Of a stretch of DNA of 64,000 bases, positions 19,367-29,240 are shown piece by piece. The notes beneath the pieces are model-generated. The model was given only the letters and a program-made list of their open reading frames with translations, was not told the DNA's origin and ran no database searches. This stretch comes from Pseudomonadota bacterium (lineage in GTDB: Bacteria; Pseudomonadota; Alphaproteobacteria; Micropepsales; Micropepsaceae). Location of the stretch: assembly GCA_021851325.1 (NCBI GenBank), contig JAJZDZ010000014.1, forward strand, positions 1 to 64,000, given 5' to 3'. Every line of letters begins with the position of its first letter. Position 1 is the first letter of the stretch. The translations under genes and the position numbers were made by a program.

Positions 19367-21013
19367 TCAGGGACATTTGGGACTTGGTGGCGGCAACACC
19401 GGCGCAACAAGTCCCACATTCCAGTTCCAGGCTTCCGTCCCGCTGACATAGCGACGGCACACCACCTGCTCATTGAGGCGGTACATGCCGGGCAAAAGAT
19501 GGGTTTTGACTTCGGGTGTGACACCAACATCAAGATAGTAGCCGCGCTGGCCAAAGGCTTTCCAATCCGGGGCGCCAGCGCCGCCCGTAGGGGTCCCGGT
19601 GCGCACAAAATTGGCCCAGTAATCGACCATCTGGCGCGACAGCTGCCGTTCCTTGCGGGTGTTGGGCACGCGTGGCCACAAGGGTGGGGTACTTTCCAGA
19701 TTGCCAAAGACAAAGGGCAGTTCGCTCGCATGGAAGCCGTGCAGATGGGCGCGGTCTTCGCTCCGGTAGCCGTGATCGAAGAAATAAAGATAGGCAGGTT
19801 CGCCCACTTTGGTCTGAACGCGCACCATCTTTTCTGCCGTCCAGCCATAGAGCGCATCGCGGGTGGTGCGCAGAATGCTTTCTTCCATCGGCTTGGGCGG
19901 ATAGAGCGTGAGGAAAGCGTCCGCAAGATCACCATAGTGGGCACGGATGATCCTGGTGTAGAGCGCAGCACTGGCTACAGGTTTGGGCGCAAGGATGCGC
20001 AAGGAACGGATCTCGCCGCTGTTAAAGCCGGCGAGGAGCGGGACTTTGGCGCTCTTGCCGCGAGCAAAGATGCGAACCGGCTGGGCCGGCAGAACCTGGC
20101 CATCGACCGTGCCCAGAGGCATGAAGCCCACCGCCGTCGCCACCGCGGTCAGGGTTGAGGCCTTCATCGCGCGCAAGGCAGCGATGTTGGGGGCGTGCAG
20201 TTTTTTGGCCAGCAGAACGCCGCTCGCTTCGGACGACATCATGCCATGGCGGTCATGGGTCAGATCGGGCGTTGACACCATGTAGGCACTTTCGGCGATC
20301 GCTTTGCTGAAAAGGCCACGGGCCTGCGGCGAGGCCATCAGATAGATGACGCTGAGCCCGCCTGCGGATTCTCCGGCAATGGTGACCTTGTTGGGATCAC
20401 CGCCGAAGGCCGCGATGTTCCGGCGTACCCATTTGAGCGCCAGGATCTGATCGAGCAGACCGTAATTGCCGGATACGTGGCGGGGCGATGCTGCGCTCAG
20501 TTGGGGATGGGCGAGCCAGCCCAGAACGCCGAGACGGTAATTGATGGTGACGACAATGATGCCGTGACGGGCGAGGGTGGCGCCATCATAAAGAGGATCG
20601 CTGCTGGCGCCGCCGACAAAGGCGCCACCATAGATCCACACCATCACCGGCATCCCCTGTGCATGACGCGGCGCCCAGATATTCAGACTGAGACAGTTCT
20701 CGCTCATATGCATGGGCGCGCTGGTATAAACTCCGGCCGGTGCGATCGGTTGAAAGCAGGCCGGTCCGAAGTGATCGGCGTCAAAAACACCATGCCAGCG
20801 CGGCAAAGGGCGGGGCGCGCGCCAGCGCAAGGGGCCGACGGGCGGCACCGCATAATTGATGCCCTTAAAGACATTGAGCGTGGCATCGCGCACGCCCATC
20901 ACTTTGCCGGCTGGCGCAGCGACGATGGGTCGGGCGAGGGTGTGGGCACGAAGCGGCGAGAAAAAGCCAAGAAGGCCGGCCGCGATGAGCGCGGAGGCAG
21001 GAAGACGTGCCAT
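19367..21013 (-). CDS. Type-B carboxylesterase/lipase
   Basis: FKGINYAVPPVGPLRWRAP, MPVMVWIYGGAFVGGASS, GGDPNKVTIAGESAGGLSV; signal peptide MARLPASALIAAGLLG. Confidence 0.93.
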   Translation of the reverse strand: MARLPASALIAAGLLGFFSPLRAHTLARPIVAAPAGKVMGVRDATLNVFKGINYAVPPVGPLRWRAPRPLPRWHGVFDADHFGPACFQPIAPAGVYTSAPMHMSENCLSLNIWAPRHAQGMPVMVWIYGGAFVGGASSDPLYDGATLARHGIIVVTINYRLGVLGWLAHPQLSAASPRHVSGNYGLLDQILALKWVRRNIAAFGGDPNKVTIAGESAGGLSVIYLMASPQARGLFSKAIAESAYMVSTPDLTHDRHGMMSSEASGVLLAKKLHAPNIAALRAMKASTLTAVATAVGFMPLGTVDGQVLPAQPVRIFARGKSAKVPLLAGFNSGEIRSLRILAPKPVASAALYTRIIRAHYGDLADAFLTLYPPKPMEESILRTTRDALYGWTAEKMVRVQTKVGEPAYLYFFDHGYRSEDRAHLHGFHASELPFVFGNLESTPPLWPRVPNTRKERQLSRQMVDYWANFVRTGTPTGGAGAPDWKAFGQRGYYLDVGVTPEVKTHLLPGMYRLNEQVVCRRYVSGTEAWNWNVGLVAPVLPPPSPKCP

Positions 21014-21386
21014 CAGATTTGTCCTTTCCTGGCAAAGAGACGTGATGCGCAGGGATATTTGGGCGCAGAGCGCGGGGCGGCGTTTTCTTGTGACACGGCC
21101 ATCAGCGCACAACGCACGCGGGTTGGGGAGGCGCACCAAAGTTGCTGCCGCGCGCCTGAACGGACGCTGTTCGCTGCGAACACAAAGCCTCCCCCTCTCG
21201 ATCCTCTGTCGTGATCGTTTGGTGGCCAACTATGGGGGTGGGCCGGGACCTCTGTCAACGCTCACTATAATATGAATGAATGAAATTTGAGAGCGGGCGC
21301 GGCCAAAGGGGTTTGTGCGCGCCAATAGGTGGCAAAGCCATACCGCGCCGCGGTGTTGGCCGGATGACAGGCGGTGCCGGGGATGC

Positions 21387-22256
21387 CTAAGCGCCAAAAA
21401 ACGCCCGCATGCGGGCACCCACCTCTTCGGGCTCATCGCGCAGCAGCCAGTGGCTGCCACCGGCGATGATCTCCAGCCTGCCGTCATCGCAGAGCGCGAT
21501 GCTCTTTGCGCCAAGCTGCGCCGTGCCATATTTGTCCCGCTCGCCCCACAGCATCAGCATGGGCGGACGCACGCGATAGGACGATGGCGGCGCGAGCGGC
21601 TCGCGCCAGAGCGCGCGATACCAGTTCACGGCGCCTCTCAGGGCACCTTTCTGGGCCCAGGCCACGCGATAGCGCGCGATATCCGCGTCAGGGAAGCTGC
21701 CAGGGGCAGCGCCGTCACACACGGCGTCGACCGCGAGCTTGAAATGGTTCCGGCGGATCGCCAGCTCCGGCAGCCATGGCAGCTGAAACACGCGCACGTA
21801 ACGGCTCAGCCGCCGCTGCACGGGATCATGGCGCATCTGCCATTTCCACACGGCGGGATGGCCGGCACTGAGCGTAACCGCGCGGGCAACACGCTCGGGG
21901 TGGGTCTGTGCCACCCACCAGGTGACGATCGCCCCCCAATCGTGACCCGCAAGAAAGAGGCGCGGGGCACCAAAATAATCCGCAAGGCCGATGACATCGC
22001 CCGCCAGCTGGTCAAGACGATAGGCGCAGATCTGATGGGGCTTATCCGAAAGGTTGTAGCCGCGCTGATCGGGGACCACGACGTGATAGCCGGCCCCGGC
22101 AAGTGGGCCAATAAGATGGCGCCAGCCATACCAGAACTCGGGAAAGCCGTGCAGGAGGATCAGCAAGGGGCCGTCGTCGGGACCCGCTTCAGCCAGATGC
22201 AGATGCACACCATTGTGTGCCACGACACGCAGATTGGGCTCACCTTCGGCGCGCAT
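21387..22256 (-). CDS. Alpha/beta hydrolase, epoxide-hydrolase-like
   Basis: LILLHGFPEFWYGWRHLIGPLAGAGYHVVVPDQRGYNLSDKP, FLAGHDWGAIVTW; start at MRAEGEPNLRVV. Confidence 0.9.
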   Translation of the reverse strand: MRAEGEPNLRVVAHNGVHLHLAEAGPDDGPLLILLHGFPEFWYGWRHLIGPLAGAGYHVVVPDQRGYNLSDKPHQICAYRLDQLAGDVIGLADYFGAPRLFLAGHDWGAIVTWWVAQTHPERVARAVTLSAGHPAVWKWQMRHDPVQRRLSRYVRVFQLPWLPELAIRRNHFKLAVDAVCDGAAPGSFPDADIARYRVAWAQKGALRGAVNWYRALWREPLAPPSSYRVRPPMLMLWGERDKYGTAQLGAKSIALCDDGRLEIIAGGSHWLLRDEPEEVGARMRAFFGA

Positions 22257-22596
22257 CGCAGCTCCCTTCCACGCCTTCCCCCCGCCGGTTGGCGCATCTG
22301 GGCGTCCGAGCCTAACATCGTGCCGGTGGACACAGAAGTCTGGGTATCCTGGTGCCTGGCGCCGCCGTGGCGATCGGCGCGGTACCGCGTCTTTGATCCG
22401 CGGCCTGGCCTCTTCGGATACGCGGCTCAGCGTATGGGCGTCCCGGTAGGGCGCATGGAGCGTCCGGACTTGCTCATCTTTGCCTTTACCGCGCACCAAG
22501 ATTGACAAGATGGCGCGCGTGCCGAATAGGCAAGGGCAGCCTAAGACGAAACGGGCGGACAGATCGGATGCTCCAGCCACGTAAAGAGGTCAGGTG

Positions 22597-23343
22597 ATGA
22601 CGCGTATGCCGAAGAGCCCCAAGCCCCAACGCGCCCCAAAGGTGACCAAAACCGCCCGGACCAAGGCCGAACAGCGCGCCGAAACCCTCGAGCGCATGCT
22701 CGATGCCGCCGAGCTCCTTTTCTCCAAGCACGGCCTCTATGGCGTGACCTTGCGCGATGTGGCCCATGAGGTCGGGGTCCACACCTCGCTCATGCACTAC
22801 TACTTTGAAGACAAGCTCGCCCTCTTTCAGGCGGTGTTCGCACGGCGCGCCGCCATCACCAGCGACCGGCGGATGAAGGCTCTGGATGCCTATGAAGCCC
22901 AAAGCCGGGGCAAGCCCACGGTCGAGGGTGCCCTGCATGTCTTTCTCGATACCGATTTCGATCTTTACATCGCAGGCGGCGAAGGCTGGCGCAATTACGC
23001 CGCGTTCTGTGCCCAGCTCGCCAACACCCTCGAAGGCGCACCGCTCTTCGATCAGTATTTTGATCCGGTGGTGCTGCGCCTGATCGAGATCCTCAAGACG
23101 GCACTGCCCGATCTGCCCGAAGAGGATATCTTCTGGGGCTATCACTTCGTCACTGGTAGCCTGATGCATTCGCTGGCCCGCAGCGGGCGCATCGACCGCC
23201 TCTCCAAAGGTCTGTGCAAGTCGGGCGACTTTCCGGCGGTGCGCGCCCGCATGGCCGAGTTCATGGCTGCAGGCTTTCATGCCCTCGCAGCCCAGAAGAA
23301 GGCGGCCGCCGATGGGGGCAGGGGCCGGCGGCGCAAGGCCTGA
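22597..23343 (+). CDS. TetR/AcrR family transcriptional regulator
   Basis: MLDAAELLFSKHGLYGVTLRDVAHEVGVHTSLMHYYFEDKLALFQAVFARR helix-turn-helix. Confidence 0.92.
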   Translation: MTRMPKSPKPQRAPKVTKTARTKAEQRAETLERMLDAAELLFSKHGLYGVTLRDVAHEVGVHTSLMHYYFEDKLALFQAVFARRAAITSDRRMKALDAYEAQSRGKPTVEGALHVFLDTDFDLYIAGGEGWRNYAAFCAQLANTLEGAPLFDQYFDPVVLRLIEILKTALPDLPEEDIFWGYHFVTGSLMHSLARSGRIDRLSKGLCKSGDFPAVRARMAEFMAAGFHALAAQKKAAADGGRGRRRKA

Positions 23344-23434
23344 TCTGGATGACAGGGGGCTCCCCGCGTCAGGCTAAGGGGGCGAATCAGCTGTGACAAG
23401 AATGAGACCAAGGTCGCCTGCAACTGGCCAATAG

Positions 23435-23458
23435 GGCCAAGAAGAGCCGCTCTTGGCC
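23435..23458. terminator. Perfect 8-bp dyad GGCCAAGA-N8-TCTTGGCC downstream of TetR gene
   Basis: Inverted repeat read directly, about 90 bp after the TetR stop; no U-tract. Confidence 0.3.
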
Positions 23459-23879
23459 TGAATTTGGGCGCCAAATCTGCCACGCCCGCCGGCAAAAGAG
23501 CCACTGGATCCGCCGGCTCTGGCGGCTGGAACCGCGCCTTATTTCCGGGTTTTGACAAATGAGGGTTGTTGCGGTTTTACAGGCTTTTTAACGCGCAAAT
23601 TGCTGTCTTTTGAGCCGGTCCGGCGCTGCACCGCACCCGTGCCAGGCGCCGCCGAGGGGCAACCCCCGAGGCCTACGGCCGGACGATCCTAACCTCTTGG
23701 TAATCGCTTCGAGACTCGGGGGCTTGACATCCGCGGCAACAAGGCAGATCTGACGTTTTGTCGCAGCGTTTCTGGCTTGCTTCTTCGCGCGTGCGAGATC
23801 ATCCACCATCGGGCGACGACCTTCGTTGGCACATGTGCCCGGGGGCCAGATTCCACCAAAACAACCGTCCTGGTGTGAC

Positions 23880-25157
23880 ATGTCCAGCTGGGCCTTCCGC
23901 GCAAATCGGGTCTTCGACCGCTTTTTCGTAAACCGTCAAGTCCGCGATGCCGAGATCGCCATCGGTAATGTCCTGCGATTTGGCGTCCTGGCCAGTCTCG
24001 CCGTTCTTCTGATCGGGATCGTTTATTTCTACAGCCTGCGGCTGCTTGGCGTGCTCCACCATCCGGTGTTTCCTGACACCCTGTCGGGCGTGATCAATGG
24101 GCTGATGCACGGAGACTCGGTCTCCATCATCATGCTCGGCCTGGTCATCCTCCTGGCTACACCCGTGCTGCGGGTTGCGGTCTCGATCATCGCCTTCGCC
24201 ATTGAGGAAGATCGCACCTACGTCATCATTACCAGCGTCGTGCTGGCTATTCTCCTCTTCAGCATTTTCGGCGTCGGCGGTCTCATGGGCCAGCCGCAGC
24301 CAACGCTGGTGCAGGATGACAATCTCTTTTTCTTCTTCGCGGTTCTTGGCAGCTCGCTGTTCGCCGGATTCGTCGGCTCACTCGTAGGTCTGGGCGGCGG
24401 GGTTTTCATCGTTCCCATCCTCACCCTCATCTTCCACGTCGACTTCACAGCGGCGATCGGCGCCTCGATCGTCTCGGTCATTGCCACCTCCTCGGGCGCG
24501 GCAGCCGCCTACGTCAAGGACCGCATGACCAACCTCAGGGTGGGCATGTTCCTCGAAGTGGCCACCACCCTTGGCGCCATCTGCGGGGCGCTGCTGACCA
24601 CCGTGCTCAATGCCTCCGTGCTGTTCGTCGTCTTTGGTGTCGTACTGCTGATCTCAGCGGCGCCCCTCATCATGCGCCTGGGCGAGGAACTGCCCGTCGG
24701 CGTCGTCAATCACAAATGGGCCGAGCCCTTGCATCTGCCCTCCAGCTACCCGGACTACCGTACCAAGCAGGACGTGTCCTACAACGTCGCCCATATCCGC
24801 TGGGGCTTCAGCATGATGTACGTTGCCGGGCTGGTATCAGGTCTTCTTGGCATCGGCAGCGGCACCTTCAAGGTTCTTGCCCTCGACACCGCGATGCGCC
24901 TGCCGATGAAGGTCTCGACCACCACCAGCAATTTCATGATCGGCGTCACCGCCGCCGCTTCGGCCGGCATCTTCTTCCAGCGCGGGGCCATCGATCCCGT
25001 CGTTGCCGCCCCGGTGGCCATCGGCGTTCTGGCCGGTGCGACCCTTGGCGCCAAATCAATCAGCCGCATCTCCAATGTCTGGCTGAAGAAGCTGTTCGTG
25101 CCGGTGATCGTGCTCGTCGCGCTCAACATGCTGGCCCGCGGCCTCGGCTGGTTCTAA
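23880..25157 (+). CDS. Sulfite exporter TauE/SafE-family permease with N-terminal DUF1634 domain (fusion)
   Basis: N-terminal NVLRFGVLASLAVLLIGIVYF...LLATPVLRVAVSIIAFAIEEDRTYVIIT (DUF1634-like) followed by GFVGSLVGLGGGVFIVPIL and VSGLLGIGSGTFKVLAL (TauE). Confidence 0.88.
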   Translation: MSSWAFRANRVFDRFFVNRQVRDAEIAIGNVLRFGVLASLAVLLIGIVYFYSLRLLGVLHHPVFPDTLSGVINGLMHGDSVSIIMLGLVILLATPVLRVAVSIIAFAIEEDRTYVIITSVVLAILLFSIFGVGGLMGQPQPTLVQDDNLFFFFAVLGSSLFAGFVGSLVGLGGGVFIVPILTLIFHVDFTAAIGASIVSVIATSSGAAAAYVKDRMTNLRVGMFLEVATTLGAICGALLTTVLNASVLFVVFGVVLLISAAPLIMRLGEELPVGVVNHKWAEPLHLPSSYPDYRTKQDVSYNVAHIRWGFSMMYVAGLVSGLLGIGSGTFKVLALDTAMRLPMKVSTTTSNFMIGVTAAASAGIFFQRGAIDPVVAAPVAIGVLAGATLGAKSISRISNVWLKKLFVPVIVLVALNMLARGLGWF

Positions 25158-25180
25158 GCCAGCTGACACCCTCAGCCCAG

Positions 25181-25987
25181 TTACGAGCTCATCAAGAGCG
25201 GCACGAAACTGTCCTGGATCAGGCGGCTTGACGTCCCTGGGATCAGCCAGTTGAGGATCTCGCCACGACGGAAGGCCCCCATGACAATGCCGTCAGACCC
25301 GGTCTTGCGGGCCTCATCCAGCAGCACGTCCGCAGTCCGGCGGCCCTCGCCATCAAGACGGCGATAGACGGCATGGGGGGCGATGGCGCCAAGCGCTTCG
25401 CGCGCGGTCTCAAGCCCGGCTTCTTCCTGGTTGACCGCTACGACCTCCACATGGCTGGCAGCCGAGAGGAAGGGGCTGAAGGCCGTCAAGGAACGGCGCA
25501 GCGGGGCAACATCCTCCCAGCCCACCAGTAGGCGGGCGCCGAAGGCGCCAGTCCATTGCGGCGGGATCATCACCACCGGATGGCCCGAGCGCAGCAACGC
25601 CGCACGCAGCACGTCCCGGTGCCCCAAAGGCTGGGTATGAGGCGAGGCCAGCACCACGAGCCGTGCCTTGCTCCGGTAGCGGCGCATCACATGCCACTCA
25701 TCACCCTCGAAGAGATCAAAGGGAGCATCAATGCCGCGCGCATGCGCCCACTCCTTGACGATCTCGCGCAGCGATTGCGTCTGCTTCTGCTCGAACTCGC
25801 CAAGATGCTCTGCCTCATATTCAGAGAGCTGTTCCTGGGAGGGCAGCACAATCGATCCTGCCCCGATCTGCACATGCGCAAGGCGCAGGGGCAGGCCGAG
25901 CCGTTCCGCAACCGCGGCACCATTGTCCAGGCACTGCTTGGCGCCTTCGGTCGATGCAAGAAAGATGAGTACGTATTTTGGGTCCAT
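25181..25987 (-). CDS. Universal stress protein family (two Usp-like halves)
   Basis: YVLIFLASTEGAKQCLDNGAAVAERLGLPLRLAHV; C-terminal TGSDGIVMGAFRRGEILNWLIPGTSSRLIQDSFVPLLMS. Confidence 0.8.
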   Translation of the reverse strand: MDPKYVLIFLASTEGAKQCLDNGAAVAERLGLPLRLAHVQIGAGSIVLPSQEQLSEYEAEHLGEFEQKQTQSLREIVKEWAHARGIDAPFDLFEGDEWHVMRRYRSKARLVVLASPHTQPLGHRDVLRAALLRSGHPVVMIPPQWTGAFGARLLVGWEDVAPLRRSLTAFSPFLSAASHVEVVAVNQEEAGLETAREALGAIAPHAVYRRLDGEGRRTADVLLDEARKTGSDGIVMGAFRRGEILNWLIPGTSSRLIQDSFVPLLMSS

Positions 25988-26371
25988 GAGGGAAGCTTAG
26001 GACACGATCAGCAGCCGGGGCAAGTACCGCACGCAAGGGGGCGTGGTGCGCGGATGTTCTTGTCTCGGCGGCAAACAGATTTAGAGCCGCTCCAAAGAGG
26101 GGCTATGGTCAAGGGTAAGCGGACACATAGCAAATGCAGCGCAAGGATTTAGCGGGGAAGAACCGTGGTGGCCCGCAGTGCGGACACCCCCGGGCAAAGA
26201 TTTGCCTTTTGTGAGCCATCATTCCGCTTCGGCAGGATAAAACAGGAACGACGTGGTGAGGCGCCACGTCAGAAGGCGGTGCAGGCGAGGCGCGGGGATC
26301 TGCGCCGCGTACGCGCAGGACCTGGGACGCGGACCCGCGACGGATTGCGCGACCCACTCAGGAAAGGCGCC

Positions 26372-27721
26372 TCAGATGCGGTTTGCGCGTGCGATGTCAC
26401 CGAGATGACGGGCACTTGGCTTTATCGTTCGCTGGAAGCTTTTGAGGTCGACGGCGACGAGCCCGAAATGTTTGCTGTAGCCCGAGGTCCATTCAAAATT
26501 ATCGAGCAGTGACCAGTAGAGGTAACTGTGCACGGCGATGCCGTCGTCGAGGCATTGCCGCAAGCTCGCCAGGGCGCTGTCGATAAAGGCGATGCGCTTG
26601 CGATCGTCATTGGTCGCAATTCCGTTTTCGGTGACATAGATCGGCTTACCGATCGCCTGGTGTGCCCAGCGGATCACCGCGCCCACTGCCTGCGGATAAT
26701 ACTCATAGCCGGCGTCGGTCATTTCGCTGCCAGGCGGTGGCGCGGTGATACCCGAAGCATCCACCAGAAAGCGTGTATAGGGCTGCACGCCGATGAAGTC
26801 GGCATGGGTCCTGGCGACAGTTATCCAGTCGCCATAGAGCTTTTCCTGATAGAGCGCCGCCAGCGAATTTGGTCCGACCGCCTGAATGGCCTGGGTGGTC
26901 AAGGTGAGGCCGACGGGCAGGGACGGGCGCGCGGCCTTGATCGCGGTATAGGCCTGGCGATGTGCCTCCTGCATCAGCGGGGTTGAGATGGCTGGATCGG
27001 CATAGGCCATGGTCGAGAACTTGGGTGAATCAGTGGCTTTGGCACAGGCCCTGATCATGGCTTTCGCCGCCGGCAGAAACTTCGCGTAACCGGGCATGAT
27101 CTGGACGAGGAGCTGGATGTTGGCCTCGTTGAACGTTGTCGCCAGATGCATCAGGCCGCCGAGATGTTGCGCCGCCTGGCCGCAGAAGCGCGCAAAGATC
27201 TGAGGCGAATCGTCGACCTCGAAGCCGCCACGGGCGGCAAACCAGAGCGGCACGGTGAAATGATTGAAGGTCACCACCGGTTTCAGCCCGTGGCGCCGGC
27301 ACGCCTCCAGCACGCGCGCATAGTGATCAAGTTCGGCGTTCGACCAGAAGCCTTCATTTGGTTCGATGCGGGCCCACTCAATACCAAAGCGATAGCAGTT
27401 GAAGCCCAGGGCGGCCGCAATGGCGAAATCCTCCTCATAGCGGTGGTAGGAATCACATGCGTCCCCTGAGCGCGCGACGAACAGGGTCGGCTTTATGTTT
27501 TCCTGGAGCCACGCATCGGCGTTGATGTTGTTGCCTTCGCTTTGATAGGCCGAGATCGCCGTTCCCCACAGAAAATCGGGCGGTGCAGCCACCGTCTGGG
27601 CCTGCTGCGGGCGTGGCGTGGCGCCAGACGCAGGGGGCGCGGCAAGGCTGGCGGCGCCAAGGGCGGCACCGGCGATGACATTGCGGCGTGAGACGCCCAA
27701 GCTGTCCTTTGGCGGTGTCAC
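26372..27721 (-). CDS. Glycoside hydrolase family 1 (beta-glucosidase-like) with Tat-type leader
   Basis: SRRNVIAGAALGAASLA leader, FLWGTAISAYQSEG, FNCYRFGIEWARIEP, TFNEANIQ, PIYVTENGIA, YLYWSLLDNFEWTSGYSKHFGL. Confidence 0.93.
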   Translation of the reverse strand: MTPPKDSLGVSRRNVIAGAALGAASLAAPPASGATPRPQQAQTVAAPPDFLWGTAISAYQSEGNNINADAWLQENIKPTLFVARSGDACDSYHRYEEDFAIAAALGFNCYRFGIEWARIEPNEGFWSNAELDHYARVLEACRRHGLKPVVTFNHFTVPLWFAARGGFEVDDSPQIFARFCGQAAQHLGGLMHLATTFNEANIQLLVQIMPGYAKFLPAAKAMIRACAKATDSPKFSTMAYADPAISTPLMQEAHRQAYTAIKAARPSLPVGLTLTTQAIQAVGPNSLAALYQEKLYGDWITVARTHADFIGVQPYTRFLVDASGITAPPPGSEMTDAGYEYYPQAVGAVIRWAHQAIGKPIYVTENGIATNDDRKRIAFIDSALASLRQCLDDGIAVHSYLYWSLLDNFEWTSGYSKHFGLVAVDLKSFQRTIKPSARHLGDIARANRI

Positions 27722-29101
27722 GGTCAGCTCTCCTCTTCAGCCAGATGGCGGTGTGGCGGCACTGGCCCGGGTAAGGTTGAGGGTCTGGCCTCGCGTACCG
27801 CACCTCCGGCCGTCAGGAGCGGTTACACGCTGACCTGTCTGTCATTGCGCCATGCTGCCCCGATTGGGGCTTTGTGTGCGCAGACCTGCTCTTGCCTCAG
27901 AGCCTGACAATTTTGGGTCGCCCAGCGTTCCCGTGTCCGAGCTCGCCCCATCGGCCCAGCCCGGTGCGCGCCCACCGGCTTGCACCGGACCCAGCTTGCG
28001 AGGAAGTCGTGTGCCTGTCAAATTCATTATTACACGAATGAAGTTATGATCGGGACGGAGGCATGGAAAGTCGCATTTCGTGCCCCCCGTTAATCGTCCG
28101 CCTGACTGAACAAGGTTACCTCCCGGATCGCGCATGGGCGCTCCAGCGACCCGCGTTAATGGCCAGTCCTTAAACGAGGGATCAGTTGTCGAAAGTTCAT
28201 TCAGTCCGTTGCATCCCAACCGTGTAATTTTCCTGCTAGTCGCCAAGGGTGACGGTGTCCTCAATGGCGCTCCAACTTACGACGGGACGCTGCGGATTGT
28301 GTGACTTGGGAACAATAATAGAGCTGCATGACGAGCAGCTTCCGACTGGCACAAAATAATCGGCACTCACTACCAATTTGTTGCGCCGGCCTGTGACTTC
28401 GAAGCCGCACCTCAAGCGTCCACAGGCCTACTTTATGAATGCGCAGAAGCGAGCGAGCCCGCTACTTTTGTGGGCTCTGCTATCTATTGGACGCGAAGTG
28501 GTAAGGCACGGTGCCGGGAAGCAACCTGCTTTCGGCCTGTGTCGCTGTCCTGGTGCACAAATCTGAGTTCCTAGTTCGTCGCAGGGTTGCACATCCATTA
28601 ATCCAACTCGAAACCCCGGTACTCGCTTTTGCATACCCTCATGTGGTCAATGCGGGATGGCATTCCAGCGCCTATGTCTTCATGGATCGATAAAATTCCG
28701 CACTGCACAATAATTGCGGCCCTTATCGCGCCATGGGCGGTCGCAATATTTGCGCCACGCATGGCAGGCGTTCAATCAGGCAGAAAGCAAAATTCGCCAT
28801 CGCGATCAAAGATGGCGGCGCGATATTCTAAGCACGAGGCACCAGCAGTCCCATGAGCCCGCACCCAACATTGTTGGTGTAGTTAGAGCATGCATTAGAT
28901 AGATCGCAATCAGGTCAGGCGAATACCATTGTGAACCATTCGAAAGCCCATATTTGCAGGGCTGCGTGGCCTTCGGTAGCGGCCGGCTCGTGGGGTTAGC
29001 CGCATCGGCACGGTCACGCTCGCCGCGCACTTGGAGGCGGGGCTCCCCCCGTTCTTTGCAGGGCTCCGACTTTTTCAAATCGGCTCCGCTAAAATCGGCA
29101 A

Positions 29102-29142
29102 GGTATCACTTGCTTGACGAAAACAAATAATATAGCTTGACC
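29102..29142 (+). promoter_or_regulatory. Putative regulatory region upstream of TonB receptor, similar to 38204-38249
   Basis: GGTATCA-CTTGCTTGAC...CAAATAATATAGCTTGACC; blocks GGTATCA, CTTGCT and TAGCTTGA recur in the same order and near-identical spacing at 38204. Confidence 0.45.
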
Positions 29143-29240
29143 AAAATAGCGTTTAGTGCCGGGGCGGTTAATCGCTGCTGACAGCTAATAAAAAAGTCGA
29201 AAATTGGGACCACGCCAACGGTGGTCACAGGGGGAAATCC

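Noticed and set aside
21315-22505. 396-aa plus-strand ORF antisense to the epoxide-hydrolase-like gene
   Set aside because: Shadow ORF; the minus-strand protein has clear alpha/beta-hydrolase motifs
28806-29078. 90-aa minus-strand ORF upstream of the TonB receptor
   Set aside because: Low-complexity composition and no family resemblance; overlaps a likely non-coding or decayed segment
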